From: Bradyrhizobium sp. sGM-13
GTDB lineage: Bacteria; Pseudomonadota; Alphaproteobacteria; Rhizobiales; Xanthobacteraceae
Length of the DNA stretch: 64,000 nt
Direction: 5' to 3'
Assembly (NCBI RefSeq): GCF_018398875.1
Contig: NZ_JAGWDK010000002.1
Coordinates: 1 to 64,000, forward strand
A program made the translations under genes and the position numbers. Shown here piece after piece: positions 44,172 to 52,068 of this stretch (positions within the stretch are counted from its first letter, which is position 1; each line of letters starts with the position of its first letter). A model generated the notes under the pieces. That model did no database searches and had not been told where the DNA came from. It worked only from the letters and a program-made list of their open reading frames with translations.

Positions 44172-44590
44172 GTCCCGCCGCTGTTGGTGATGCCGGACGA
44201 AACTTTAGGGAATAAAGCCTTTAGGTTTGGTATCTTTTGAAGCCGAATCGGCTCCGTTAAAACCCGACCATTGCACTGATTTCGCAACGGAAATCTGCCG
44301 AATTCCGATAGTGCGGAACCTGCCCGTGCGGGGACCCTGGGGCGTCGCGCGGATGCTGCCCTGCCGGCGAAGCCTTGCTAAGGTTGGGGTAGCGCGTTTT
44401 CAGGAAAGTGTTTCCGTAATATGATACCAATTCTGGAGTTTGGCTCCATTCTTGCGTCAAAATGGCCTGGCAATGGCCATCTGTGGGGTAGATCACACAT
44501 GCGATGCGGGCATTGCCGTAATGTGAAGAATCTCACTGTTCCCATCGAACCGCCGGCCACCCCCGTCCGACCAACTTTGCGAGACGGCCA
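44172..44590. other. Intergenic region upstream of the sigma/protease operon
   Basis: About 420 bases between divergent genes. Short frames have no protein-like character. Palindrome-like GGAAA-GTG-TTTCC sits near 44400. The region must hold the promoter of the ECF operon, but I could not identify a clear one. Confidence 0.5.
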
Positions 44591-45160
44591 TTGAGTGCGA
44601 CACAGGCGGCTTCAGACGAAATTCTGATCGCTCGGATCGCTCAAGGCGACCGGCTCGCCATGCAGGTGCTTTACGGAAGGCACCATGTCAGGGTGTTCCG
44701 TTTCGGGCTTCGGCTCGTAAGGGACGAACAGGTCGCGGAAGACCTCATCAGCGAGGTTTTTCTCGATGTGTGGCGTCAGGCTGGCAAGTTCGAAGGCCGA
44801 TCCGCCGTTACCACCTGGCTCTTGGCGATTACGCGGTTCAAGGCTCTTTCGGCACTTCGGCGCCGCAAGGACGTTGGGCTGGACGAGGAAACCGCGAACG
44901 CGATTGAGGATACGTCCGACGATCCGGAAGTGGTGGTGCAGAAGAAGGATACGGGTGAAGCGCTGCGCAAGTGCCTGACGGCACTTTCGGCAGAGCATCG
45001 GGAGATCGTCGATCTCGTCTACTACCACGAGAAGTCCGTGGAGGAGGTGGCCGAAATCGTCGGTATCCCGGAGAACACCGTCAAGACGCGCCTGTTTTAT
45101 GCGCGCAAGAAATTGGCCGAGTTGCTCAAAGCAGCAGGCATAGAGCGAGGTTGGCCATGA
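44591..45160 (+). CDS. ECF sigma factor of a sigma/anti-sigma/protease operon
   Basis: A 189-residue ECF sigma factor. Region 2: RDEQVAEDLISEVFLDVWRQ and TTWLLAITRFKALSALRRRK. Region 4: LSAEHREIVDLVYYHEKSVE and the HTH IVGIPENTVKTRLFYARKKL. It starts with TTG at 44591; no later ATG gives a full region 2, and the upstream site (GAGACGG) is weak. The anti-sigma gene begins at 45157, overlapping the stop (ATGA). The third gene is a secreted protease. Confidence 0.9.
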   Translation: MSATQAASDEILIARIAQGDRLAMQVLYGRHHVRVFRFGLRLVRDEQVAEDLISEVFLDVWRQAGKFEGRSAVTTWLLAITRFKALSALRRRKDVGLDEETANAIEDTSDDPEVVVQKKDTGEALRKCLTALSAEHREIVDLVYYHEKSVEEVAEIVGIPENTVKTRLFYARKKLAELLKAAGIERGWP

Positions 45161-45867
45161 TGGCAGCGAGCAAAAAAATGCTGGATCACGAGCCCAGCGA
45201 AGTCGAGATGCTGTTGCCCTTCCATGCGGCCGGCACCCTGAGCGCGCGCGATGCACGCCGCGTCGAGGAAGCGCTTGCAGAGGATACCGAGCTTGCCCGT
45301 CAGTATGCCGTCATTCGCGAAGAATACGCCGAGACGATCAGCCTCAACGAGACCCTGGGTGCACCGTCCACGCGCGCCATGCAGAAGCTGTTTGCCGCAA
45401 TCGACGCGGAGCCTGCGCGCGAGCCCTCGCGCTCGGTGAGCCTGTCCACGCGCGTATCGGAGTTTTTTGCAAGCCTGTCGCCGCGTACGCTCGCCTGGTC
45501 GGCGAGCCTCGGCGCGGTGGCGCTCGTGCTGCAGGCCGGCGTGATCGGCGCCGTGCTGATGAAAAATCAGACCGCGTTGTTCGAGACGGCGTCGCTAAGC
45601 CTGAACGAGCGGCCATCGGCGCCGATTACGCGCGATCTCGCAGGCAGCCTCGCGCCGCCGCGCGCGCTGGTGCGGTTCGCGCCTGAAGCGCGCATCGCCG
45701 ACATCACGGCGCTGCTCGACAACTACCAGGCCTCGATCGACGGCGCCAAGGGCGGCATGTTCCGGCTGCAGTTCGGCAACAAGGCGATGAGCAAGGACGA
45801 AGTTGCTGGCCTGCTGAGCAGGCTGCAGCGCGAGAAAATCGTCAGCCTGGCGGTGGCAACGCCGTAA
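45157..45867 (+). CDS. Membrane anti-sigma factor with periplasmic propeptide-like domain
   Basis: A 236-residue protein. Residues 1-70 form an anti-sigma-like helical domain (EVEMLLPFHAAGTLSARDAR) without the zinc-binding His/Cys set. One membrane helix spans about 113-135 (AWSASLGAVALVLQAGVIGAV). The C-terminal part (169-234) is periplasmic and looks like a ferredoxin-fold peptidase-inhibitor or propeptide domain (LVRFAPEARIADITALLDNY, MFRLQF, IVSLAVATP), similar in order to residues 168-240 of the protease encoded next. It would hold the sigma factor. The ATG overlaps the sigma stop. Confidence 0.8.
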   Translation: MMAASKKMLDHEPSEVEMLLPFHAAGTLSARDARRVEEALAEDTELARQYAVIREEYAETISLNETLGAPSTRAMQKLFAAIDAEPAREPSRSVSLSTRVSEFFASLSPRTLAWSASLGAVALVLQAGVIGAVLMKNQTALFETASLSLNERPSAPITRDLAGSLAPPRALVRFAPEARIADITALLDNYQASIDGAKGGMFRLQFGNKAMSKDEVAGLLSRLQREKIVSLAVATP

Positions 45868-45902
45868 GGCCGCCTGGCGCGGGCCGGGCAAGCTGAGGTC
45901 CC

Positions 45903-47636
45903 ATGGTTCATGATGGCGTGAGTTGGTGGACAAGGACCCAGCGTGCGACATGGGTGGTGTCGGCCGCGCTGTTGCCGCTAATCGCTTTCGGACCCTCGGC
46001 GGTGCATGCGCAAAGCATCATGCGCACCCCCAGTCTGAACGTTGGCTCGCGGGTACCCACCATCAGTCCGACGGTGACGCCGCGGATCAGTCCGACCGTC
46101 ACGGCGCGGCCGGCCATGCGCGCCGATACCGTCGCGCGGACGCCGCCGTCCCGGATCGGCACCATGAGTTCGACCCTGCGAGTCCGTCCGGGGGCCGGTG
46201 TGCGATCGACGCTTCCCCATGCGCGGTTTTCGCCCAACCTCTATCCGGCTTGCGCATATGCGCTTCGCGGTCCCGATGGCGAGTGCTTTGATCGTCCGGT
46301 GATGTCGGCCGGCAGCGGCAACGGCGCTTCGGCCAAGAAGGGCAAGGGCGGATCGGGCAACAACAACGCACAGGCAGCGGTCAATCTGCGCGCGGTCAAG
46401 AACGAACTCGTCGCCGAAATCGACGGCGCGTTATCTACTGCCGAAGCCGACCAACTGGCGCGGCGTCACGGCCTGGAACGCATCGCGTCGCAGAACTTCC
46501 CGTTGCTCGGCGGCACCATCGGTCTGTTCCGCATCGTCGATAACCGGCCGGTGGACACCGTGCGCCGCGAACTCGCGGCCGATGCCAGCGTGCGTTCGGT
46601 GCAGCTCAATTTCCGTTACTTCCTGCAGGATCAGAAGAAGGCTTCGACCGCGGGCGATGCCGCGCAATACGCCGTCGCCCAGCTTCGGCTGCCACAGGCG
46701 CACGCGCTCGTCCGCGGCATGAACGTCACCATTGCGGTGATCGATTCAGGCGTCGACGCCAAGCATCCCGAACTCGCCAATTCGGTTGCCGACAGTTTCG
46801 ATGCGCTCGGAAGCAAGGAAGGTCCGCATGTCCATGGCACGGGCATTGCCGGCGCGATCGTGGCGCATGCCAAGCTGATGGGTAGCGCACCGGAGGCGAG
46901 GTTGATCGCGATCCGCGCGTTCGGCGCGGGATCGAAGGGCGCGCAGAGCACGTCCTATGTAATCCTTCGGGGATTGGACTACGCGGCCGAACACGGCGCG
47001 CAGATCATCAATATGAGCTTTGCCGGTCCGAAGGATCCGCTGATCGAGCGAGGCATCGCCGCGACGGCGGCCCGTGGCATCCTGATGGTGGCTGCGGCCG
47101 GCAATGCCGGCGCGAAATCGCCGCCGCTCTATCCGGCCGCCAATCCCAATGTCATTGCGGTGAGTGGCACCGACGCGCAGGAAAGACTGTTTGCGGCATC
47201 GAACCGGGGCAACCACATCGCGGTTGCTGCACCGGGCGCGGATATCTTGCTGCCGGCGCCCGATGAAAAATACCAGATCACGTCGGGCACCTCGTTCTCC
47301 GCCGCCTATATCAGCGGCGTCGCGGCGCTGATGATGGAGCGCAATCCTTCGTTGAAGCCGGGCGATGTTCGCGCAATCCTGACCAGGACCGCCCGCGACC
47401 TCGGCACCCCCGGCCGCGACGATCAGTTTGGGGCAGGTGAGGCCGATGCCTTTGCCGCCGTTACGGCCGCGGCCGCCGCACCGGCGGTTCCGCTTGCCTC
47501 GGTTTCCGGTAGGCCTGCGGGGGAGAAAGCGCCGGCGCATGACCCGGCCACGGATAACACTTCCGTGAGTCGCGCATTGAACGACGCCTCGGCCTCGATG
47601 GCGGCGGACAAATCGGCCGCAAACGCTGCAAAATAG
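45903..47636 (+). CDS. Secreted S8 family serine protease (subtilisin-like)
   Basis: A 577-residue protease. A signal peptide (WVVSAALLPLIAFGPSAVHA) is followed by a Pro/Thr/Arg-rich linker with the repeat ISPTVTPRISPTVT and a Gly/Lys segment. An I9-like propeptide domain comes next (168-240), then the peptidase domain with Asp281 (IAVIDSGVD), His311 (HVHGTGIAGAI), Asn401 (AAAGNAG) and Ser464 (TSGTSFSAAYISGVAAL). A disordered Ala/Ser-rich tail ends it. It should act in the periplasm or outside. It lies 35 bases after the anti-sigma gene, so its level is likely set by the sigma factor. Confidence 0.92.
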   Translation: MVHDGVSWWTRTQRATWVVSAALLPLIAFGPSAVHAQSIMRTPSLNVGSRVPTISPTVTPRISPTVTARPAMRADTVARTPPSRIGTMSSTLRVRPGAGVRSTLPHARFSPNLYPACAYALRGPDGECFDRPVMSAGSGNGASAKKGKGGSGNNNAQAAVNLRAVKNELVAEIDGALSTAEADQLARRHGLERIASQNFPLLGGTIGLFRIVDNRPVDTVRRELAADASVRSVQLNFRYFLQDQKKASTAGDAAQYAVAQLRLPQAHALVRGMNVTIAVIDSGVDAKHPELANSVADSFDALGSKEGPHVHGTGIAGAIVAHAKLMGSAPEARLIAIRAFGAGSKGAQSTSYVILRGLDYAAEHGAQIINMSFAGPKDPLIERGIAATAARGILMVAAAGNAGAKSPPLYPAANPNVIAVSGTDAQERLFAASNRGNHIAVAAPGADILLPAPDEKYQITSGTSFSAAYISGVAALMMERNPSLKPGDVRAILTRTARDLGTPGRDDQFGAGEADAFAAVTAAAAAPAVPLASVSGRPAGEKAPAHDPATDNTSVSRALNDASASMAADKSAANAAK

Positions 47637-47712
47637 CCTGCCGCGCAGCGATTTTCCGACGATGGTCCCTAAAGACAAGGTTAAAAAAATCGTCCGGCGT
47701 TTTGAACGTCTT

Positions 47713-47850
47713 GGGAGGGTGTCGCGACTTATCTACGTGGGAGCGGTAATCCCTCCCCATAGGCTGTATTCGGCGCGAGCGCCCATCCACCCCAAGCGCC
47801 CATATAGCTTGACCCGTCCGGTTGTCCCCCCGGACGGGTCTTTCATTTTC
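47713..47850 (+). ncRNA. Candidate small RNA or structured 3' UTR after the protease gene
   Basis: Three stems line up in 140 bases. GGGAGGG (47713-47719) pairs with CCCTCCC (47751-47757). AGGCTGTAT (47761-47769) pairs with ATATAGCTT (47802-47810), with two G-U pairs. A strong terminator follows (47811-47850). The unpaired stretch ATCCACCCCAAG and the CCCTCCC strand could bind Shine-Dalgarno sequences. No clear promoter is visible before it, so it may be processed from the protease mRNA or be its leaderless neighbour. Not a known family to me. Confidence 0.45.
47811..47850 (+). terminator. Rho-independent terminator
   Basis: GACCCGTCCGG (47811-47821) pairs exactly with CCGGACGGGTC (47830-47840) around TTGTCCCC, followed by TTTCATTTTC. 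This is a textbook intrinsic terminator on the plus strand, 174 bases after the protease stop. Confidence 0.9.
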
Positions 47851-48182
47851 AGCGCAGGGTTTTGGACGAAGCTGCGTTTCGTGCGGCACCGTGACGGCTT
47901 GCAACTGCAAGTTTTTCGACTCGTCTGCACGATGCGCAATTTCCCCGTGCATCTCCCCAAACGAAATGATCGAGGCTCGCCGCGCAACGCGACCATGCTG
48001 CTGTGCGCTCGACCGCGAATAGAGCGGATTAACCCGTAGTTGTGCGGGTTTCTTCGATTGTTGCGTATTCCTGTAGCTTCACGCACTGGACAACGAAAAA
48101 GTTTTCCACAGAATATCCCAGTCACATTCCACTGATTCGTCTCGGTTGCGTCTGCGTCCGTCTCTCTCTTACGGGCTGATTT
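47851..48182. other. Intergenic region, no gene recognised
   Basis: This 330-base stretch follows the terminator and precedes the TIGR03809-like gene. Short frames exist but do not look like proteins. A single DnaA-box-like TTTTCCACA lies at 48102-48110. Confidence 0.5.
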
Positions 48183-48722
48183 ATGGCACATCCTGCAGAC
48201 GTGGCACGTGGCCGCAACATTGTTGCGCGCTGGTGCAGCCTTGCCGAGCAACGGTTGGAATACCTTACTGAACTGTTCGAGACCGGGCGCTGGCGCCGCT
48301 TCCACACCGAACGCGAATTCCTCGAAAACATCCAGGAAGCCAAGGCCGCCGTCGCAACCTGGCGTGACCTGTTGAGCCGCGAAGCTTCGCTCGACAACAC
48401 GCAGATCGATATGACCTGGCTTGGCCGCCGTCGAACGACGCCGCTGCTGCTGACGCCACTGCCGCGCGACGAGGGTTATCGTCCGCCGGTCGTGCAGCTT
48501 CAGCCGCAGCCGGCGCCGATCGTTGCAACGTCGCCGCCGATTGCGACCGCGCCGCCGCGCGACGTTCCCGCCGATGTTCTGGTCGCGCTGGAAAGCCAAC
48601 TCGTCGTGGCGGACGAGGCGCCGTCCGTGCCTGATGTGCTGGCGCTGGATGAGATGCCGTTCCCGGCGATCGATCTCGACGCGATGAAGGAACGCTATCC
48701 GGCGTTGCGCAACGCGCTGTAG
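48183..48722 (+). CDS. TIGR03809-like conserved hypothetical protein
   Basis: A 179-residue protein. The first 75 residues are a conserved helical part (RNIVARWCSLAEQRLEYLTE, ELFETGRWRRFHTEREFLEN, IQEAKAAVATWRDLL). The rest is Pro/Ala/Val-rich and ends in DLDAMKERYPALRNAL. From memory this matches the TIGR03809 family of Bradyrhizobium and Rhodopseudomonas, which is of unknown function. No export signal. It is convergent with the TIGR03808-like gene, and the two families carry neighbouring TIGRFAM numbers. Confidence 0.75.
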   Translation: MAHPADVARGRNIVARWCSLAEQRLEYLTELFETGRWRRFHTEREFLENIQEAKAAVATWRDLLSREASLDNTQIDMTWLGRRRTTPLLLTPLPRDEGYRPPVVQLQPQPAPIVATSPPIATAPPRDVPADVLVALESQLVVADEAPSVPDVLALDEMPFPAIDLDAMKERYPALRNAL

Positions 48723-48740
48723 GTGGACGAGGAGGGCGAA

Positions 48741-50111
48741 CTACCGCCTGACCGCGTTGCCTCCCACCACCACCTGCGCGTAACGCTGCGCACCTTCGGC
48801 TGACAGGTCGGTCGTGATGGTGCGGGCGTGATCGAGCCCGACCACGGCGCCGCGCGGGGTTTCCGAGATCATGTTGTTGTTGACCAGGGCCGTGCCGGCG
48901 CCTGGCAGCACCGATACGCCGACGCCGACGAAGGCGTTGCGGATCACATTGCCTGATATCGCGACGTCGCGGAGATATTTGCCCCAGCCGGCGATGATGC
49001 CGAACGACGGCGCATTCTCGATCACATTGCCTGTGACTGTGGAGTCCGCCTCGACATAGATGCCGATCCCGGCGTCGTCGTCGGGCGCGGTGCCGATCGG
49101 CCGCTTCGGCAGGAGATTGCGGATGATGTTGCCCTGGACGACCGCAATCCGCCCGCCCTCGTTGAAATTGCAGACGGAGACGCCGACGGCGGCGCCATCC
49201 ACGGTATTATTGGCGATCACAGCGCCTTCGAACGCAAATTCCGAATAGAGCGCGACCTCGCGGACATTGCTGACGCTGTTGTCAGTGATGTGAATATTGG
49301 ACGCCGAATTGCCGCGCACGGCCGAGTAGTCGCAATTCTTGATGCGGTTGCCGCGCACGATCACATTGCCGGCGCGGAAGGCGTTGATGGCGTTGCCATA
49401 CTGCCCGGAGCCGCCGGGGCCGGCCTTGATATCCTCGATGCGATTATCGAGGACGAGGGTGCCGTCGTCGCCAATCGCGGTGCGCAGGATTTCGATGCCG
49501 TTGTCATTGGTATCGGTGATGGTGTTGCGCGCCACGATCAGGCCAAGCGCGTCGAAGGATACGACGGCGGTGGTCGCGATTTTCGTGAAGATATTGCCGG
49601 AAATATCGCCCGAGACCTGTTCGAGCCAGATGCCGTTGCCGCCGCTGCCCGATATTTCGCAGTCGGCGATCCGGACGTCGCGACCGCCGAGGCAGTGCAC
49701 CAAGCCGCGGCGCGTCGGCAGCGGAATGCGGCCGCCGTCGAAGGTGATGCCGGTCAGGCCGACGCTGTTGGCGCCTTCGCTCTGCAGCATCGAGGCGCCG
49801 CCGGTAAACACGAGCTTAGTCGCGCCGCGGACGCCGACCAGTTGCGTGCCGTTCGAAAGCCGCAGCATGCCGGTGCGATAGACCCCCGGCGGCAGCGCCA
49901 GCGGCACCTGCGCGCGCGCCGCCTCGTCGATCGCGCGTTGCAGTTTCGCTGTCTGATCGTCCGGGCTGCCGGGGCGGACGCCATATTGCGTGACGTCGCG
50001 GCCGAGCGTGGAGGTGAGGGGCGCTGCGCGCGCAGCGTCAGGTGACATCGCCAGCGCTCCTGCTGCACCGGCGGCGGAAGCTCCAATGAGATAGCGGCGG
50101 TTCATGTCCAT
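48741..50111 (-). CDS. Tat-exported right-handed beta-helix protein (TIGR03808-like)
   Basis: A 456-residue protein with a Tat-like signal (MDMNRRYLIGASAAGAAGAL). It then has a parallel beta-helix built of short repeats such as VSGDISGNIFTKIATTAVVS, ALGLIVARNTITDTNDNGIE and VTGNVIENAPSFGIIAGWGK. The N-terminal segment with PDDQTAKLQRAIDEAA and GVYRTGMLRL resembles pectate-lyase/phage-tail-spike starts. It probably acts on a polysaccharide or is structural at the surface. The catalytic residues cannot be named. Convergent with the TIGR03809-like gene, with an 18-base gap. Confidence 0.85.
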   Translation of the reverse strand: MDMNRRYLIGASAAGAAGALAMSPDAARAAPLTSTLGRDVTQYGVRPGSPDDQTAKLQRAIDEAARAQVPLALPPGVYRTGMLRLSNGTQLVGVRGATKLVFTGGASMLQSEGANSVGLTGITFDGGRIPLPTRRGLVHCLGGRDVRIADCEISGSGGNGIWLEQVSGDISGNIFTKIATTAVVSFDALGLIVARNTITDTNDNGIEILRTAIGDDGTLVLDNRIEDIKAGPGGSGQYGNAINAFRAGNVIVRGNRIKNCDYSAVRGNSASNIHITDNSVSNVREVALYSEFAFEGAVIANNTVDGAAVGVSVCNFNEGGRIAVVQGNIIRNLLPKRPIGTAPDDDAGIGIYVEADSTVTGNVIENAPSFGIIAGWGKYLRDVAISGNVIRNAFVGVGVSVLPGAGTALVNNNMISETPRGAVVGLDHARTITTDLSAEGAQRYAQVVVGGNAVRR

Positions 50112-50252
50112 GGCTGATGACCCTAGCGCGATGCAGGTCGTGGCATTCGCGTTTCATAGGTATCGCGAAGGGCGGCTAGGCATGGTGAACACCGCGAAGA
50201 AAGGCGACCATTGTTCGGGGTAGGGTTAACGTTGGGTGCGACAATCCGTTCT

Positions 50253-50374
50253 CGTCGTCCCTGCGAACGCAGGGACCCATACACCGCGGCCGCCCTTGGA
50301 AAGGGCACGAGAGCAGACGGCTTTCTCACAACTGGCAGCGGTGGTTATGGGTCCCTGCGTTCGCGGGGACGACG
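50253..50374. repeat. Long inverted repeat, two 29-bp arms around 64 bases
   Basis: The left arm (50253-50281) contains CGTCGTCCCTGCGAACGCAG and the right arm (50346-50374) is its reverse complement with one mismatch. Each arm is itself a hairpin (TCCCTGCG-AA-CGCAGGGA). This repeat unit is one I recall as frequent in Bradyrhizobium intergenic DNA; here two copies face each other. It lies between the beta-helix and pcp genes. Confidence 0.85.
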
Positions 50375-50381
50375 ACGGAGT

Positions 50382-51026
50382 CTAGTTCGCTCTTCGCGCC
50401 AGCCGGACCATTTCCATGAGCATCGCTTCGCCGGCATCGACCAGCTCTTCCAGCGTGATGCGCGGAAAACCTTTTCGTCTGACCGCGCCGCTGCGCGCCA
50501 GCGGCGGGATGTGAATGAAGGCGGCGAGGCGGGGGCCGTTGCCGGCGTCCACGGCTTCGATCGCGCGCCAGCTCAGATAGTTGCAAAGATAGCTTCCGGC
50601 GTCGCGCGAGGCGCGGGCATCGATCGCGGTACCTCTGGCTGCGCGCAGCAGCTTGGCGGTGTGAGGGCCAAACATCTGCGCGTCCGCGCCGTCGGCAATG
50701 GAGCCTTTCCGGGCGCGGGTTTGCGCGGCGTCGGGCCAGAGCATGGTGACGGCGTTGCGGGCGCGGGCTTCGATCCGCAGATACGGCGTCCGCGAGGCGA
50801 GGCCGAACATCAACAGCGCATGCGGCTTGTGCTTTTGCAGAACGATTGGCAATTCGCGATCGACCGCGCTGTAGGTGACGGGAAAGATGTGGCTGGACAG
50901 TTCAACCTCGCTAAACGCGGGGCGACGCAGCCGCGTCAGCCGCGCTACAAGCGGCTGCGTCGGATTGTAGGGCGCGCCGGGGAACGGACCGAAGCCGGTG
51001 ATGAGCACGCGAAACTTGTCGCTCAT
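50382..51026 (-). CDS. pcp: Pyroglutamyl-peptidase I (C15 family)
   Basis: A 214-residue cysteine peptidase that removes N-terminal pyroglutamate. It starts FRVLITGFGPFPG. The catalytic residues are all in place: Glu in LRIEARARN, Cys in DAGSYLCNYLSW and His in AAFIHIPPL. It is cytoplasmic. The ATG at 51026 overlaps the meaB stop (ATGA), so it is translated from the same mRNA. The pairing with meaB has no obvious functional reason. Confidence 0.9.
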   Translation of the reverse strand: MSDKFRVLITGFGPFPGAPYNPTQPLVARLTRLRRPAFSEVELSSHIFPVTYSAVDRELPIVLQKHKPHALLMFGLASRTPYLRIEARARNAVTMLWPDAAQTRARKGSIADGADAQMFGPHTAKLLRAARGTAIDARASRDAGSYLCNYLSWRAIEAVDAGNGPRLAAFIHIPPLARSGAVRRKGFPRITLEELVDAGEAMLMEMVRLARRAN

Positions 51027-52015
51027 CGCATCCACTCCGCGATCTGCTCGGCGGCGACCGCCGGCGTGATGCGGCCGTCGGCGACCTCGGCCTCGGTCTT
51101 CTTCACCTTGGCGCGGATCGCGGCATCGGAGCGGAGCCGCGCCATCATCCGCTGCTCCAGCATCGACCACATCCATTTCACCTGCTGCTCGCGCCGCCGG
51201 CCGGCGAACTCGCCCGAGGCGTTCATGGCAGTGCGGTGATCCAAAATCTTCTGCCACAGCGTTTCCATACCTATACCGGTCAGCGCCGAATAGGTCACGA
51301 CCGGTGGATGCCAATGCTCCGAGCGGGGACTGAGAATATGCAGCGCGCTGCGATACTCGGACGCCGCCAGATTGGCGCGCTTGACGTTATCGCCATCGGC
51401 CTTGTTGATCGCGATCATGTCGGCGAGTTCCACCAGCCCCTTCTTGATGCCCTGCAGTTCGTCACCGGCGCCGGGCAGCATCAGGGCGAGAAAGAAATCG
51501 GTCATGTCGCAGACTGCGGTTTCGGACTGGCCGATGCCGACGGTCTCGACCAGCACCACGTCGAAGCCGGCCGCCTCGCAGAGCAGCATTGCCTCGCGGG
51601 TTTTTGCTGCGACGCCGCCGAGCGTACCGGACGAGGGCGAAGGTCGTACGAAGGCGGCATCCGAATTGGCCAGCCGCGCCATCCGCGTCTTGTCGCCGAG
51701 AATCGAGCCGCCGGTGCGCGCCGAGGAGGGGTCCACCGCGAGCACCGCGACCTTGTGGCCGCGCTCGATCAGGAACATGCCGAGCGCGTCGATGGTGGTG
51801 GATTTGCCGACGCCGGGCGAGCCGGTAATGCCGACGCGCACCGCCTTGCCCGTGTCTGATAACAGCGTCTGCACCAGATCGCGTGCCGCGGCCTGGTGAT
51901 CGGCGCGCCTGCTTTCGATTAGGGTAATCGCACGCGCCAGCGCCGCGCGGTGGCCGGAGCGGAGTTCTTTGGCGAGTTTCCCGACGTCGGGGGAAGGATT
52001 CTTCGGCAGGGTCAT
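51023..52015 (-). CDS. meaB: Methylmalonyl-CoA mutase-associated GTPase MeaB
   Basis: A 330-residue G3E GTPase. The P-loop is GITGSPGVGKSTTID (near residue 60), with VLAVDPSSARTGGSILGDKTRM and the base-recognition motif NKADGDN. It ends with EQIAEWMR, after the usual dimer arm. MeaB protects methylmalonyl-CoA mutase and gates its adenosylcobalamin loading. The mutase genes lie at 56.6-61.2 kb on the same strand. The ATG at 52015 gives the normal start (MTLPKNP); a longer frame from 52117 is less likely. It overlaps pcp by 4 bases. Confidence 0.95.
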   Translation of the reverse strand: MTLPKNPSPDVGKLAKELRSGHRAALARAITLIESRRADHQAAARDLVQTLLSDTGKAVRVGITGSPGVGKSTTIDALGMFLIERGHKVAVLAVDPSSARTGGSILGDKTRMARLANSDAAFVRPSPSSGTLGGVAAKTREAMLLCEAAGFDVVLVETVGIGQSETAVCDMTDFFLALMLPGAGDELQGIKKGLVELADMIAINKADGDNVKRANLAASEYRSALHILSPRSEHWHPPVVTYSALTGIGMETLWQKILDHRTAMNASGEFAGRRREQQVKWMWSMLEQRMMARLRSDAAIRAKVKKTEAEVADGRITPAVAAEQIAEWMR

Positions 52016-52068
52016 GGCTTGGTTTACAACGCCCGCGCCATGCAGGCGAGGGGGCCCTGCGCAGTCCT

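Noticed and set aside
47662..48039. 125-codon plus-strand frame after the protease gene
   Set aside because: It runs through both arms of the intrinsic terminator and the stems of the candidate RNA, and has no protein-like features.
48102..48110. DnaA-box-like TTTTCCACA
   Set aside because: A single site with one mismatch, no AT-rich unwinding region and no replication genes nearby, so not an origin.
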